Of a DNA stretch of 64,000 nt, positions 10,853 through 19,898 are shown piece by piece. Under the pieces are notes generated by a model. That model had not been told where the DNA came from. It searched no databases and saw nothing but the letters and a program-made list of their open reading frames with translations. The stretch covers positions 1 to 64,000 of the forward strand of contig NZ_QGKR01000172.1 of the NCBI RefSeq assembly GCF_003172955.1, written 5' to 3'. A program made the position numbers and the translations under genes. Every line of letters starts with the position of its first letter. The first letter of the stretch is position 1. Source of the DNA: Micromonospora acroterricola. Its GTDB lineage: Bacteria; Actinomycetota; Actinomycetes; Mycobacteriales; Micromonosporaceae.

Positions 10853-11686
10853 TCAGACGCGCTGGGCGCCGATGACCGAGAGCAGCCGCAGCTTCTCGTC
10901 GCTCTCCGAGCCGGGCACGGCGGTGAAGACCAGCAGCGTCTGGGACTGGTCAGGGTCGACCAGGGTCTGGCAGTGCAGCTCCAGCGACCCGACCTCCGGG
11001 TGGACGAAGTGCTTCGGCGGGCAGTAGCCGCCCGGCACCGGGTGCTCCCGCCACAGCTCGGCGAACTCCGGGCTCGCGGCGAGCAGGGCGTCGACGATCG
11101 CCGCCGCCCGCGATCCCCGGCCGTCGCGGGTGTACGCCGCGTGCAGGTGCGCCACGAGGAGTCGGCTCTGCGTGGCGTGGTCCTCGGCCCGGTGCAACCG
11201 CCGTGTCCGTGGGTCGGTGAACCATCGGTGGTGCAGGCTGCGCGCCAGCCCGGTGTGCCGGGTCTCGTCGCCGAGCAGCGCGATCGCCGGCGCGGTCTGC
11301 GCCAGGGTCTCGCCGAGGTGGTTCACCACCTGGGCGGGGGTGTCCTGCAGCCGGTCGAGGATCCGCATCATGCCCGTGTTGACGTGGTCGGCCCGGACCG
11401 CGCGGTGGGGGACGGCGTGACCGGCGAGCTGGAACAGGTGGTCCCGCTCGGCGAGGGAGAGTCGCAGGCCACGGGCCAGCGCGGCGAGCATCTGCTCGGA
11501 GGGGTGCGGGCCCCGCTGCTGCTCCAGCCGGCTGTAGTAGTCGGCGGACATTCCGCTCAAAGCGGCCACTTCCTCGCGCCGCAGCCCACCGGTACGCCGG
11601 CGCTGGCCCCGGGGCAGCCCCACGTCCTCCGGCTGGAGGGCTTCCCGTCGGGTGCGCAGGAAGCTGGCGAGTTGGGCGCGGTCCAC
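10853..11686 (-). CDS. XRE-family transcriptional regulator with MmyB-like ligand domain
   Basis: A 277-residue protein. An N-terminal Cro/C1 helix-turn-helix at about residues 25-85 (RREEVAALSGMSADYYSRLE) is followed by the MmyB-like PAS-type sensor domain typical of actinomycete regulators of short-chain dehydrogenases and hydrolases. The GTG start at 11686 has AAGGAGA upstream on the minus strand. It lies 159 bases downstream of the aldehyde dehydrogenase gene on the same strand, and faces the hydrolase gene, so it may control either. Confidence 0.85.
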   Translation of the reverse strand: MDRAQLASFLRTRREALQPEDVGLPRGQRRRTGGLRREEVAALSGMSADYYSRLEQQRGPHPSEQMLAALARGLRLSLAERDHLFQLAGHAVPHRAVRADHVNTGMMRILDRLQDTPAQVVNHLGETLAQTAPAIALLGDETRHTGLARSLHHRWFTDPRTRRLHRAEDHATQSRLLVAHLHAAYTRDGRGSRAAAIVDALLAASPEFAELWREHPVPGGYCPPKHFVHPEVGSLELHCQTLVDPDQSQTLLVFTAVPGSESDEKLRLLSVIGAQRV

Positions 11687-11845
11687 GGTGACTCTCCTTC
11701 GGTGGGTGCCGGCGGTTCGACCGACACGTGGGGTGCAACAGGCGGGCACGGCCGGGCTGTTCCGCTCCGGCGCAGAGCAGAGGACCCAAAGGGCGGGACC
11801 GGCCGGCCCCGGCCCGACGGCGCGGGCCGGGGGCGGCCGGCCCGG

Positions 11846-13270
11846 TCAGCGCTGGATGGACTTCGTCTCCAGGAACTCCTCCAGGCCGAAGCGACCGAAC
11901 TCGCGGCCGTTGCCGGACTGCTTGTAGCCGCCGAACGGGGCCAGCGGGTTCCAGTGGCCGGCGTTCACGTCCACCTGGCCCACGCGCAGCCGCTTCGCGA
12001 CCGCGAGCGCGTGCTCCGGCTCGCCGAAGACGCCACTGGTCAGGCCGTACAGGGTGCCGTTGGCGATGGCGACGGCCTCCTCCTCGTCGGCGTAGGGGAT
12101 GATCGTCAGCACCGGGCCGAAGATCTCCTCCTGTGCGATCGCGGAGGTCGGATCGACGTCGGCGAAGATCGTCGGCTGGACGTAGGCGCCCTTCGCCAGG
12201 CCATCGGGCCGGTCCGGGCCGCCGAGGACCAGCCGGGCGCCGTCGGCGATGCCCCGCTCGATGTACCCGACAACCTTCCGCCGGTGTGCCTCGGACGCCA
12301 TCGGGCCGATCCGGGTCGCCTCGTCGGTCGGGTCGCCGACCGTGTACTGCCTCGCCGCCTCGACGGCCAACGCCACGACCTCGTCCTGACGGGAGGCGGG
12401 CACCAGCATCCGCGGCCAGGCGCCGCAGACCTGCCCGCCGTTGGTGAACGCCATCATCAGGCCCCGGTTGACCGCCTCGGGCAGGTCGGCGTCGTCGAGG
12501 ATGATGTTCGCGCCCTTGCCGCCCAGCTCCAGCGCGACCCGCTTGACGCTCGCCGCGGCCACCGCACCGATCCGCTGCCCGGCCCGGGTGGAGCCGGTGA
12601 AGGAGATCATGTCGATGTCCGGATGGGCGGAGAGTGCCTCGCCGACGACCGCTCCCGTGCCGTACACGACGTTGAACACGCCCGCCGGCACGCCCGCCTC
12701 GGCGGCGACCTCGGCGAGGATGCGCGCGGTCAACGGGGCGTTCTCGGACGGCTTGAGGACCATCGTGTTCCCCGCGAGCAGCGCCGGGGCCAGCTTGGAG
12801 ACGACCTGCTGCAACGGGAAGTTCCACGGCGTGATCGCGCCGACCACGCCGATCGGCTCACGGACGATCAGCGAGTTGCCGACCTCCTCGGTCCAGGCGA
12901 AGTCGTCGGCCAGGCCGGCGACGGACTCGATCACCGCGGCCGGGAAGCCCACCTGGGCGGTCCGGGACATCCCGATCGGGGAGCCCATCTCGCTGGTGAT
13001 CGCGGTGGCGATCTCCTCCTGGCGGGCGGCGAGGCCGGCGGCGAGGCGGTGCAGCACGTCCGCCCGCTGGTGGGGCGTGGTCGCCGCCCAGGCAGGGAAG
13101 GCGGCCCGAGCGGCGGTGACCGCCCGGTCGACGTCGGCGGCCGTGCCGGCCGGGGTCTCGGCGACCACGTCGCCGGTCGCCGGGTTAACGACGGGAAGGG
13201 TGCCGGCCGAGCCGGCGACGGTCTCGCCGCCGATCCAGTGGCCGGTGACGGTGTAGGTGGAAGGTGTCAT
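11846..13270 (-). CDS. NAD(P)-dependent aldehyde dehydrogenase
   Basis: 474 residues, full length for the ALDH superfamily. The Glu motif is LELGGKGANII, and the catalytic Cys lies in FTNGGQVCGAWPRM. The N-terminal substrate region and the C-terminal FGGYKQSGNGREFG motif are present. No clear ribosome site precedes the ATG at 13270. It sits 84 bases downstream of the MDR oxidoreductase gene on the same strand and may be the last gene of the ring-cleavage operon, oxidising a semialdehyde product (inference). Confidence 0.9.
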   Translation of the reverse strand: MTPSTYTVTGHWIGGETVAGSAGTLPVVNPATGDVVAETPAGTAADVDRAVTAARAAFPAWAATTPHQRADVLHRLAAGLAARQEEIATAITSEMGSPIGMSRTAQVGFPAAVIESVAGLADDFAWTEEVGNSLIVREPIGVVGAITPWNFPLQQVVSKLAPALLAGNTMVLKPSENAPLTARILAEVAAEAGVPAGVFNVVYGTGAVVGEALSAHPDIDMISFTGSTRAGQRIGAVAAASVKRVALELGGKGANIILDDADLPEAVNRGLMMAFTNGGQVCGAWPRMLVPASRQDEVVALAVEAARQYTVGDPTDEATRIGPMASEAHRRKVVGYIERGIADGARLVLGGPDRPDGLAKGAYVQPTIFADVDPTSAIAQEEIFGPVLTIIPYADEEEAVAIANGTLYGLTSGVFGEPEHALAVAKRLRVGQVDVNAGHWNPLAPFGGYKQSGNGREFGRFGLEEFLETKSIQR

Positions 13271-13354
13271 GGACCGACCGTGGCACCGGCGCGGAACCCC
13301 AACCAGGTGCGCCTTGTCCAGGGCTTGGCGATCCCTGGCTGCGGCCGGGCCCGG

Positions 13355-14320
13355 TCAGAGCGCCAGGACGATACGGCCGGACGTCGCGCCGGCGTCCTGA
13401 CGCGACCAGGCGTCCCCGACCGAGGCGAACGGCACGATCTCGTGGTCGACGGTGAGGCGGCCGGCTGCGGCGTGCCCGGCCACGACGGCCAGCGCCGCCG
13501 CCCGCTGCGCGGTCGACAGGCCGTTGTTGGTGTAGCCGATCATCCGCAGCGACCCGCTGCGCAGCACCGCGGACTCGATGGGCGCGGTCGCACCCGCGGC
13601 GCTGCCCAGGTTGACGAGGCGGCCACCCGGGCGCAGCACCCGCAGCGCCGCCGCGGCCGGGACGCCGAAGACCGGATCGAGGACGAGGTCGACCGGGCCG
13701 TCGGCGGCGTCGCGCAGCCGGTCGGCCATCGACGCGACGTCGTCGTCGGGGAACAGCGGGACGGAGACCGCAGCGCCGAGCGCCTCGGCCCGGGCCCGCG
13801 CCGAGGCGGAGCGGGCCACGGCGATCACCCGGCGCGCCCCGCCGAGCAGGGCCAGCTGGACGGCCGCCTGGCCGACCACACCGCCGGCGCCGAGCACGAC
13901 GACCTGCTCACCGGCCGCCAGGTCGCCGGCGTGGGTCAGGGCGGCGTGCGCGGCGACCGCGGAGAGGCCGAGGGCGGCGAGCAGGGTCAGGGGTACGTCG
14001 GGAGGCAGCGCCACCACGTCGGCGGAGGGAACCGCGACCGTGGTCGCCATGCTGCCGTCGACTCCGGGCCGCATCCCGGCCGACGTGCCGAACCACACGG
14101 CGTTCCCGTCGGCGAGCCGGCCGACACCCTGCACGCCCGGCACGTACGGCGTCGTCGGCCGGCCGAAGTAGCTGGTGCCGGTGGCGCAGAGCACGTCGAG
14201 CGGGGTGATCGGCACAGCCTCGACGGTGACCGTGACCTCGCCGTCTTCCGGCACGGGCGCCGGCCGCTCGACGATCGTCGGCGGCGTGCCGCACGCGGTG
14301 AGCAGGGCCGCGCGTATCAC
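13355..14320 (-). CDS. MDR-family NADPH:quinone-type oxidoreductase
   Basis: A 321-residue medium-chain dehydrogenase/reductase. The GroES-like N-terminal domain is followed by a Rossmann domain with VVVLGAGGVVGQAAVQLAL. The structural and catalytic zinc Cys ligands of alcohol dehydrogenases are absent, so it belongs with the zinc-free quinone oxidoreductase branch. The start GTG at 14320 overlaps the LigA stop by four bases (GTGA), so it is co-translated with the dioxygenase. A role in reducing a ring-cleavage product is likely but unproven. Confidence 0.82.
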   Translation of the reverse strand: MIRAALLTACGTPPTIVERPAPVPEDGEVTVTVEAVPITPLDVLCATGTSYFGRPTTPYVPGVQGVGRLADGNAVWFGTSAGMRPGVDGSMATTVAVPSADVVALPPDVPLTLLAALGLSAVAAHAALTHAGDLAAGEQVVVLGAGGVVGQAAVQLALLGGARRVIAVARSASARARAEALGAAVSVPLFPDDDVASMADRLRDAADGPVDLVLDPVFGVPAAAALRVLRPGGRLVNLGSAAGATAPIESAVLRSGSLRMIGYTNNGLSTAQRAAALAVVAGHAAAGRLTVDHEIVPFASVGDAWSRQDAGATSGRIVLAL

Positions 14321-14679
14321 GTGGCGATGTCCGGGTAGGGCAACGCGAAGTGCGCCAGCCGCAGACCGTAGGACTTCTGGTACTCCAGCGGCTCGGTGTT
14401 GTCCCGCTCGAAGAGGGCGATGAACAGGGTCAGGGTCAGAAACGGGTGCGCGCCCAGCTCGAAGAGCTTCACGTGGTCGTGGGTCGCCAGCGCCTCGCGC
14501 TCGACGTCGTCGAAGCGCAGCCAGGTGGTCGACTCGCCGGTGTGGCAGTTGAGGACGGCGTTGGCGCGTTCGGCCTCCCACCAGGCGACCAGCTCACGCG
14601 GCTCGTGGCGGTACCGCTCGACCAGCTCCGGGTCCCGGTCGACCGTGTAGAGGAACTTGTTCAGCAGGTACCTGCTCAT
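14317..14679 (-). CDS. Extradiol ring-cleavage dioxygenase small (LigA-type) subunit
   Basis: 120 residues matching the helical alpha subunit of protocatechuate 4,5-dioxygenase: it starts MSRYLLNKFLYTVDRDPELV and includes FELGAHPFLTLTLF. LigA folds over the LigB active site and contributes to substrate binding but has no metal ligands. The start overlaps the LigB stop (ATGA), as expected for a stoichiometric complex, and its own stop overlaps the MDR gene. Confidence 0.85.
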   Translation of the reverse strand: MSRYLLNKFLYTVDRDPELVERYRHEPRELVAWWEAERANAVLNCHTGESTTWLRFDDVEREALATHDHVKLFELGAHPFLTLTLFIALFERDNTEPLEYQKSYGLRLAHFALPYPDIAT

Positions 14680-15542
14680 GCCGTCGGCGCTCCGTTCGGG
14701 TACCAAGTGAAGTACGCCTCCATGGTGTGGAACAGGTCGAGGGTGTCGACGTGGTCGGCCTTCGCGCCGGCGCCGGCCACGCCCATCATGAGCATGAAGT
14801 CCATGAAGCCGTGGGTGGCGTTGCCGGGTGCGTGCAGGCTGTCCAGCGTGACCTCGCGCAGGCACCCGTCGAGGTCGCCGTTGGCGATCCACTCGACGGC
14901 CCGCTGGTCGAACTCCGGGTCCGGGCCGTGCGGCCCGAACTGCCGGGGCCCGCCCAGCTCCAACGAGAGGTGGCCGGTGCCGATGACGGCCACCCGCAGG
15001 TGCGAGGGCCACGACTCGACGATCTCCCGGATCGCCTCGCCGAGCTGGACGAAGCGCTTCGGCTGCGGCAGGGGCGGCGCGAAGATGTTCGTGTAGATCG
15101 GGACGATCGGCAGGTCGGCCTCGGGCCGCAGCGTGATGATCGGGCAGGTGATGCTGTGGTCGATCCGCAGTTCGTTGCTGAACGCGAGGTCGAAGCCGGC
15201 GTCGAGGCCAGCCCGCAGGATGTGCCCGGACAGGTCCTCCTGGCCCTTGAGCAGCATCCGGGGCAGGCCGAACTCGCGCTCCTCGTTGTACCAGTTGGCG
15301 TCGTAGCTGGGCGCCTTGCCGACCAGGAACTGCGGCATGTTGTCCAGCCAGAGCTGGTGGAAGTGGTCCGAGCCCACCATCACCAGCACGTCGGGCCTGG
15401 CCCGGGTCAACGTCTCCCGGAAGGCCAGGATCTTGCTGGTCCACTCGTCCGCGAACGGTGGCCGGTCCTCGCCGGTCGCCGTGCTGGCCCGGTAGTAGAA
15501 CGGGTGGTGGGTGGAGGCGATGACCGCGACGACGGTGGCCAT
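14676..15542 (-). CDS. Extradiol ring-cleavage dioxygenase catalytic (LigB-type, class III) subunit
   Basis: A 288-residue class III Fe(II) dioxygenase. Family Fe ligands correspond to His12 (STHHP) and His60 (MVGSDHFH); the distal Glu is expected near residue 240. The His195-type catalytic base region reads VIGTGHLSLE. It cleaves a vicinal diol on an aromatic ring together with the LigA protein encoded next to it. AAAGGAG lies just before the ATG at 15542. The closest characterised families act on protocatechuate, gallate or methylgallate; the substrate here is open. Confidence 0.87.
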   Translation of the reverse strand: MATVVAVIASTHHPFYYRASTATGEDRPPFADEWTSKILAFRETLTRARPDVLVMVGSDHFHQLWLDNMPQFLVGKAPSYDANWYNEEREFGLPRMLLKGQEDLSGHILRAGLDAGFDLAFSNELRIDHSITCPIITLRPEADLPIVPIYTNIFAPPLPQPKRFVQLGEAIREIVESWPSHLRVAVIGTGHLSLELGGPRQFGPHGPDPEFDQRAVEWIANGDLDGCLREVTLDSLHAPGNATHGFMDFMLMMGVAGAGAKADHVDTLDLFHTMEAYFTWYPNGAPTA

Positions 15543-15567
15543 GCCACTCCTTTCGCTGAGAGGGGGC

Positions 15568-16338
15568 TCAGGGTTCGTAGACGGCGTTGCGGTCCACGGT
15601 GCGGTAGATCTCCATGCCGAGCGGGCGGCGCCGCTCCTCGGCGAGGTGCCCGAGCAACCCGGCCGCCCGGGCGAGCAGGGCGAAGCCGCGCAGCATCTCG
15701 ACGGGGAGCCCGAGGTCGGCGAGGGCCGCGCCGCAGACCCCGGCGCCGTTGAGCGGCAGGCTTCGGCCGAGCACCTGCGGGTGCACGCGTCCGATCGCCT
15801 CGAACAGCCGCAGGTGGGGGCCGTGCAGGCCCTCCTCGGTGGCGATCTGGATCAGGACGGGAGTGCGGGGGTCCTGCTCCTTGTGGACGGGGTGCCCGAG
15901 CCCGGGGACCAGCCGGCGCTCCTGCCGTGCCCGGGTGACCGCGTCGAGTGCCACCGCGTCGTAGTCGGTGACCTCGCCGGCCTGCGCGAGCGTGTCGGCG
16001 AGGAAGCGTCCACAGTCCTCGGTGACGCCGAGGAAGCGGGAGCCACCGCCGAGCAGGCCGGCGGCGAGCGCGCCCTGGAGTGACTCGGGCGCGGAGAGGT
16101 AGGTGAGCCGGGCGGCGATCGCCGTGGGCGTGAACCCGTGGTCGGCGAGCGCCACGAGCACCGCCTCGAAGACCCGTACCTCGCCCGGGGTGGGCCGGCG
16201 GCCGGCGACCAGCCAGTACGCCAGCTCACCGAAGCCGACACTGCCCATCAGGTCGGCGGCCAGGTCCTGCCCGAGCAGCGAGATCGTGGTCGGGTCGGAC
16301 GTGCCGATCCCGGTCGGGAAGCTCAGCTCTTCAGCCAC
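15568..16338 (-). CDS. Citryl-CoA lyase-like / citrate synthase-fold protein
   Basis: 256 residues, about two thirds the length of citrate synthase, matching the stand-alone citryl-CoA lyase branch of that fold. The conserved GLGHPVH has His149, equivalent to His320 of citrate synthase. The first-histidine region reads LLGGGSRFLG and lacks the canonical HGG, so chemistry may differ. The GTG start at 16338 overlaps the CoA-transferase gene by 16 bases and is preceded by AGGAGA. Paired with a CoA-transferase it would catalyse a retro-Claisen cleavage of a hydroxy-tricarboxylate CoA ester (inference). Confidence 0.75.
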   Translation of the reverse strand: MAEELSFPTGIGTSDPTTISLLGQDLAADLMGSVGFGELAYWLVAGRRPTPGEVRVFEAVLVALADHGFTPTAIAARLTYLSAPESLQGALAAGLLGGGSRFLGVTEDCGRFLADTLAQAGEVTDYDAVALDAVTRARQERRLVPGLGHPVHKEQDPRTPVLIQIATEEGLHGPHLRLFEAIGRVHPQVLGRSLPLNGAGVCGAALADLGLPVEMLRGFALLARAAGLLGHLAEERRRPLGMEIYRTVDRNAVYEP

Positions 16339-17459
16339 GCGCGGATCTCCTCGCCGTGCTCGTCGAGCCCGGGCGGCGGCAGCTCGTACCGGGCGGGGGT
16401 GTCGGAGAAGGTGATGGGGTTGCGGACGCCGGGCACGTCGCCGACGGCGACGACCGGGTCGAGCCCCAGCTCCTGGGCGAGCGCCACGCCGCCGTCGATG
16501 GTGTTGATCGGCGCGCAGGGGACGCCGGCGGCCAGCAGGTCCCGGAACCACTCGTCCTTGGTGCGTTTGGCGAGCCGCTCGACGAGCAACGGCCGCAGCT
16601 GCTCGCGGTTGGCGGTGCGGTCCTGGTTGCGCCCGAACCGTGGGTCGTCGGGCAGGCCGGGCAGGTCGAGCACCTGGCACAGCTTGCGGAACTGCCCGTC
16701 GTTGCCGGCGATGACGATAAGCTCGCCGTCCGCGGTGGGCAGCGGCTCGTACGGGAAGAGGCTGGGGTGCGCGTTGCCCATCCGGAACGGCACGGTGCCG
16801 CCGGCGACGTAGCCGCTGGAGTGGTTGACCAGGCCGGACAGCGCGGAGCTGAGCAGGTTGACCTCGACGTGCTGACCCCGCCCGGTCGTCGTGCGGTGGT
16901 GCAGGGCGGCGAGGATGCCGATACTCGCGTGCAGGCCGGCCATCACGTCGAACACGGAGATCCCGGCCCGGTACGGAGGGCCGTCCGGGGCCCCGGTGAG
17001 GCTCATCAGGCCCGAGATCGCCTGCACCATCAGGTCGTAGCCGGGGAAGTCGGCTCCGGCGCCGGTGCCGAAACCGCTGATGCTCGCGTACACGACCTTC
17101 TCGTTGCCGGCGGTGACCGTGTCGTAGTCCAGGCCGAACCGGGCGAGGCCACCGGGTCGGAAGTTCTCGATCAGCACGTCGGCGCGCCGGGCCAGCTCCT
17201 GCGCGGCCGTCAGGTCGTCCGGGTTCTTCAGGTCGAGGGCGATCGATCGCTTGTTGCGGTTGATGCCCAGGTAGTACGTCGAGACGCCGTCGCGGGTGGG
17301 CGGCATCCAGGTGCGCGTGTCGTCGCCCCCGGGGCTCTCCACCTTGATCACCTGAGCGCCCAGGTCCGCCAGGAGCATCGTGGCGTACGGCCCGGCGAGG
17401 ATCCGGGAGAAGTCCGCGACGAGCAGGCCGGCCAGTGGCCCCGTCGAATGCTGCACCAT
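16323..17459 (-). CDS. Class III CoA-transferase (CaiB/BaiF family)
   Basis: A 378-residue intertwined-dimer CoA-transferase that moves CoA between carboxylates through an aspartyl-CoA ester. The catalytic Asp142 is in FPGYDLMVQAISGLMS. The N-terminal VADFSRILAGPYATMLLADLGA and RNKRSIALDLKN segments are canonical. It is the first gene of the minus-strand operon; its ATG at 17459 has GGGCGGAAAC upstream. It would activate an acid product of ring cleavage for the following lyase. Confidence 0.9.
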   Translation of the reverse strand: MVQHSTGPLAGLLVADFSRILAGPYATMLLADLGAQVIKVESPGGDDTRTWMPPTRDGVSTYYLGINRNKRSIALDLKNPDDLTAAQELARRADVLIENFRPGGLARFGLDYDTVTAGNEKVVYASISGFGTGAGADFPGYDLMVQAISGLMSLTGAPDGPPYRAGISVFDVMAGLHASIGILAALHHRTTTGRGQHVEVNLLSSALSGLVNHSSGYVAGGTVPFRMGNAHPSLFPYEPLPTADGELIVIAGNDGQFRKLCQVLDLPGLPDDPRFGRNQDRTANREQLRPLLVERLAKRTKDEWFRDLLAAGVPCAPINTIDGGVALAQELGLDPVVAVGDVPGVRNPITFSDTPARYELPPPGLDEHGEEIRAWLKS

Positions 17460-17654
17460 GTTTCCGCCCGTCCTGCGGACGCCTGTCCGCCGAGACAGCT
17501 TGCGCCACCCGCAGGGCCCTGTCAACGGCGAGTTGATCAGCCGAAAAGGCCCTATTGACACGACTCGTGACCGAGACCACACTTGCGCCACTCGGGCTGC
17601 CCGCACAGCGGACAGCAGTCCGAACCCCTCGTACCTGGGAAGGAATGGGTGGCG
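17460..17654. promoter_or_regulatory. Divergent promoter region of the ring-cleavage operon and the amidohydrolase-IclR-MFS genes
   Basis: Two TTGACA hexamers point in opposite directions: one on the plus strand at 17555-17560 and one on the minus strand as the complement of 17520-17525. Each abuts a GGCCCT block (17515-17520 and 17548-17553), which could be the recognition element of the IclR protein. No convincing -10 hexamer is seen at optimal spacing, consistent with an activated promoter. Confidence 0.4.
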
Positions 17655-19091
17655 ATGAGCGCAACCGACCGGCCGGTGGTCTTCCGCAACGGCCTGGTTC
17701 TCACCATGGACGACGCACACACGGTGCTGCCCGGCGCCGACGTGCTGGTCGTCGGCGGCCGGATCGCGGAGGTCGGGGTCGGCCTCAGCGCCCCCGACGA
17801 CGCCCTGGAGATCGACGCCGCCGGCGGCATCGTCATGCCGGGAATGGTCGACACCCACCGGCACATGTGGCAGACCGCCATGCGGGGCTACGGCGCCGAC
17901 TGGACCCTCACGCAGTACTTCGTCTGGTACTACCTCGAATCCGGCAAGCTGTTCCGGCCGGAGGACGTGTACGCAGGCAACCTGCTCGCCGCGATCGAGG
18001 CCGTCGACGCGGGCGTCACCACCACCGTCGACTGGTCGCACGGCCTCCAGACGCCCGATCACGCCGACGCGGCCGTCGACGCCCTCGAGGCGGTCGACGG
18101 ACGGTTCGTGCTCGCCTACGGCAACATCCAGCAGGGCCCGTGGGAGTGGGCGACCTCGCCGGAGTTCCGTGACTTCCACCGCCGCCGCATCGACGGCGGC
18201 CGGCTGGCCGGCTTCCAGATGGCGTTCGACGTCACCGGTGACCCCGCCTTCCCCGAGCAGGCCGCCTTCGAGGTGGCCCGGGATCTGGGCGCCGCGGTCA
18301 CCACCCACGCCGGCGTGTGGGGCGCCACCAACGACGACGGCATCCGGCTGATGCACGAGCACGGCTTCATGACCCCTTCCACCGTGTACGTGCACGCGGC
18401 GACGCTCACCCACGACTCGTACAACCGCATCGCCGCCACCGGCGGCTCCGTCTCCGTCTCGACGGAGAGCGAGCAGAGCGCCGGGCAGGGCTACCCGCCC
18501 ACCTGGCAGCTGCGCCACCACGACATCCCCGTGTCGCTGTCCATGGACACCAGCGTCTGGTGGAGCGGCGACCTGTTCTCGGCGATGCGGGCCACGCTCG
18601 GCGCGGACCGCTCGCGGGAGCACCTGGAGGCGCACGTCAAGCAGGACACCATCACCCACTGCCACCTGCGCGCCGAGCAGGTCGTCGAGTGGGCCACCCG
18701 AGGCGGCGCCCGCGCCCTCGGCATGGACTCCACGATCGGCGCCCTCACCCCCGGTCGGCAGGCCGACGTCGTCCTGATCAAGAACGACGCCTCGCCGGTG
18801 ATGTTCCCGATCCTCAACCCGCACGGTCACGTCGTCTTCCAGGCCCAGCGCGGCGACGTGCACACGGTGCTGGTGGGCGGGCGGATCGTCAAGCGGGACG
18901 GCCGCCTCGTCGACGTCGACCTCGCCGCCGCCCGGGCCCGGGTCGCCGCCACGATCGACCACCTCCGCGAGACCATGGGGGAGGAGGCGTGGCAGCGGGG
19001 CATGAACCCGGACATCCCCGAGACCGCGATCCTGGAGAATCCGTACCAGTACACCGAGTGGGACGCCGGCTCGGCGCAATGGAAGCATTAG
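17655..19091 (+). CDS. Amidohydrolase-superfamily deaminase/chlorohydrolase (AtzB/TrzN-like)
   Basis: 478 residues. The metal-binding HxH is His68 and His70 in MVDTHRHMWQT; further ligands lie in VTTHAGVW and VYVHAATLT, with the catalytic Asp in SLSMDTSVWW. This is the ATZ/TRZ branch, which removes amino or halogen groups from heteroaromatic rings or deaminates purine-like bases. Start chosen at ATG 17655; GTG 17649 is in frame and closer to the GGAAGGA ribosome site, so two extra residues are possible. It is divergent from the CoA-transferase gene, and four bases before the IclR gene. Confidence 0.85.
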   Translation: MSATDRPVVFRNGLVLTMDDAHTVLPGADVLVVGGRIAEVGVGLSAPDDALEIDAAGGIVMPGMVDTHRHMWQTAMRGYGADWTLTQYFVWYYLESGKLFRPEDVYAGNLLAAIEAVDAGVTTTVDWSHGLQTPDHADAAVDALEAVDGRFVLAYGNIQQGPWEWATSPEFRDFHRRRIDGGRLAGFQMAFDVTGDPAFPEQAAFEVARDLGAAVTTHAGVWGATNDDGIRLMHEHGFMTPSTVYVHAATLTHDSYNRIAATGGSVSVSTESEQSAGQGYPPTWQLRHHDIPVSLSMDTSVWWSGDLFSAMRATLGADRSREHLEAHVKQDTITHCHLRAEQVVEWATRGGARALGMDSTIGALTPGRQADVVLIKNDASPVMFPILNPHGHVVFQAQRGDVHTVLVGGRIVKRDGRLVDVDLAAARARVAATIDHLRETMGEEAWQRGMNPDIPETAILENPYQYTEWDAGSAQWKH

Positions 19092-19094
19092 GAC

Positions 19095-19898
19095 ATGAGT
19101 GACAACGGAAGGGGCGCCGGACCCGACTTCATCGAGGCTCTCGCCCGCGGTCTCGACGTCCTGCGCTCCTTCCGTCCGGCCTGCCCGTCGATGACGCTCA
19201 GTGAGATCGCCGCCGCCACCGGTCTGGCCCGGCCCACCGTCCGGCGCATCCTCATCACGCTCGAGTCGCTGGGCTACGTCCGCACGGTGGGCCGTGGCCA
19301 CGCCCTCACCCCGCGCGTCCTCGAACTCGGGATGGCGTACGTCAACGCGCTGAACATGTGGGACGTGGCCCGCCCGCACATGGTGAAGCTCGTCGCGCAG
19401 ACCAACGAGTCGACCTCGATGGCCCAGCTCGACGGCAGCGACATCGTCTACGTGGCCCGCGTCGCCGTCCCGAAGATCGTCACGCTGGCCGTGACCATCG
19501 GCACCCGCTTCCCGGCCCCCGCGACGTCCATGGGCAAGGTGCTGCTCGCCGGGCTGCCGCCGGAGGCGCTGGCCGCCGTGCTCGCCGAGCCGAGCCGCTC
19601 GGGGATCACGCCCCGCTGGCAGCCGTCGCCCACCGAGCTGGACGCCGTGCTGCGCGAGGTGCGCGCCAAGGGCTGGGCGCTGGCCGACCAGGACCTCGCC
19701 CCGGGTGTCCGGTCCGTCGCCACCGGCGTACGCGACGGCGACGGCCGGGTCATCGCCGCGATCAACGTGACGGTGCACGCCGCCGAGACGTCGCTGGAGA
19801 CGCTGCTCGACGACCACCTGCCGAGGCTGCTGCGCGCCGCCGCCGACATCGGGCACGACTGGGCGCTGACCGCCGCCGTGCCGGTGGTCACCGTCTGA
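19095..19898 (+). CDS. IclR-family transcriptional regulator
   Basis: 267 residues: a winged HTH at residues 10-75 (LSEIAAATGLARPTVRRIL) and the C-terminal IclR effector domain with FPAPATSMGKVLLAG and DDHLPRLLRAA segments. IclR proteins typically control aromatic-acid catabolism and respond to the pathway substrate. It is probably co-transcribed with the amidohydrolase gene (three-base gap) and is the obvious candidate regulator of both divergent units. Confidence 0.9.
   Translation: MSDNGRGAGPDFIEALARGLDVLRSFRPACPSMTLSEIAAATGLARPTVRRILITLESLGYVRTVGRGHALTPRVLELGMAYVNALNMWDVARPHMVKLVAQTNESTSMAQLDGSDIVYVARVAVPKIVTLAVTIGTRFPAPATSMGKVLLAGLPPEALAAVLAEPSRSGITPRWQPSPTELDAVLREVRAKGWALADQDLAPGVRSVATGVRDGDGRVIAAINVTVHAAETSLETLLDDHLPRLLRAAADIGHDWALTAAVPVVTV

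Noticed and set aside
9745-10875. 376-codon plus-strand frame overlapping the first alpha/beta hydrolase
   Set aside because: The hydrolase at 10025-10846 in another frame has a full catalytic triad and ribosome site; the longer frame is a shadow.
10973-14338. A 1121-codon plus-strand frame across the XRE, ALDH and MDR genes
   Set aside because: Shadow of three well-supported minus-strand genes; low-complexity Arg/Gly/Asp/His composition.
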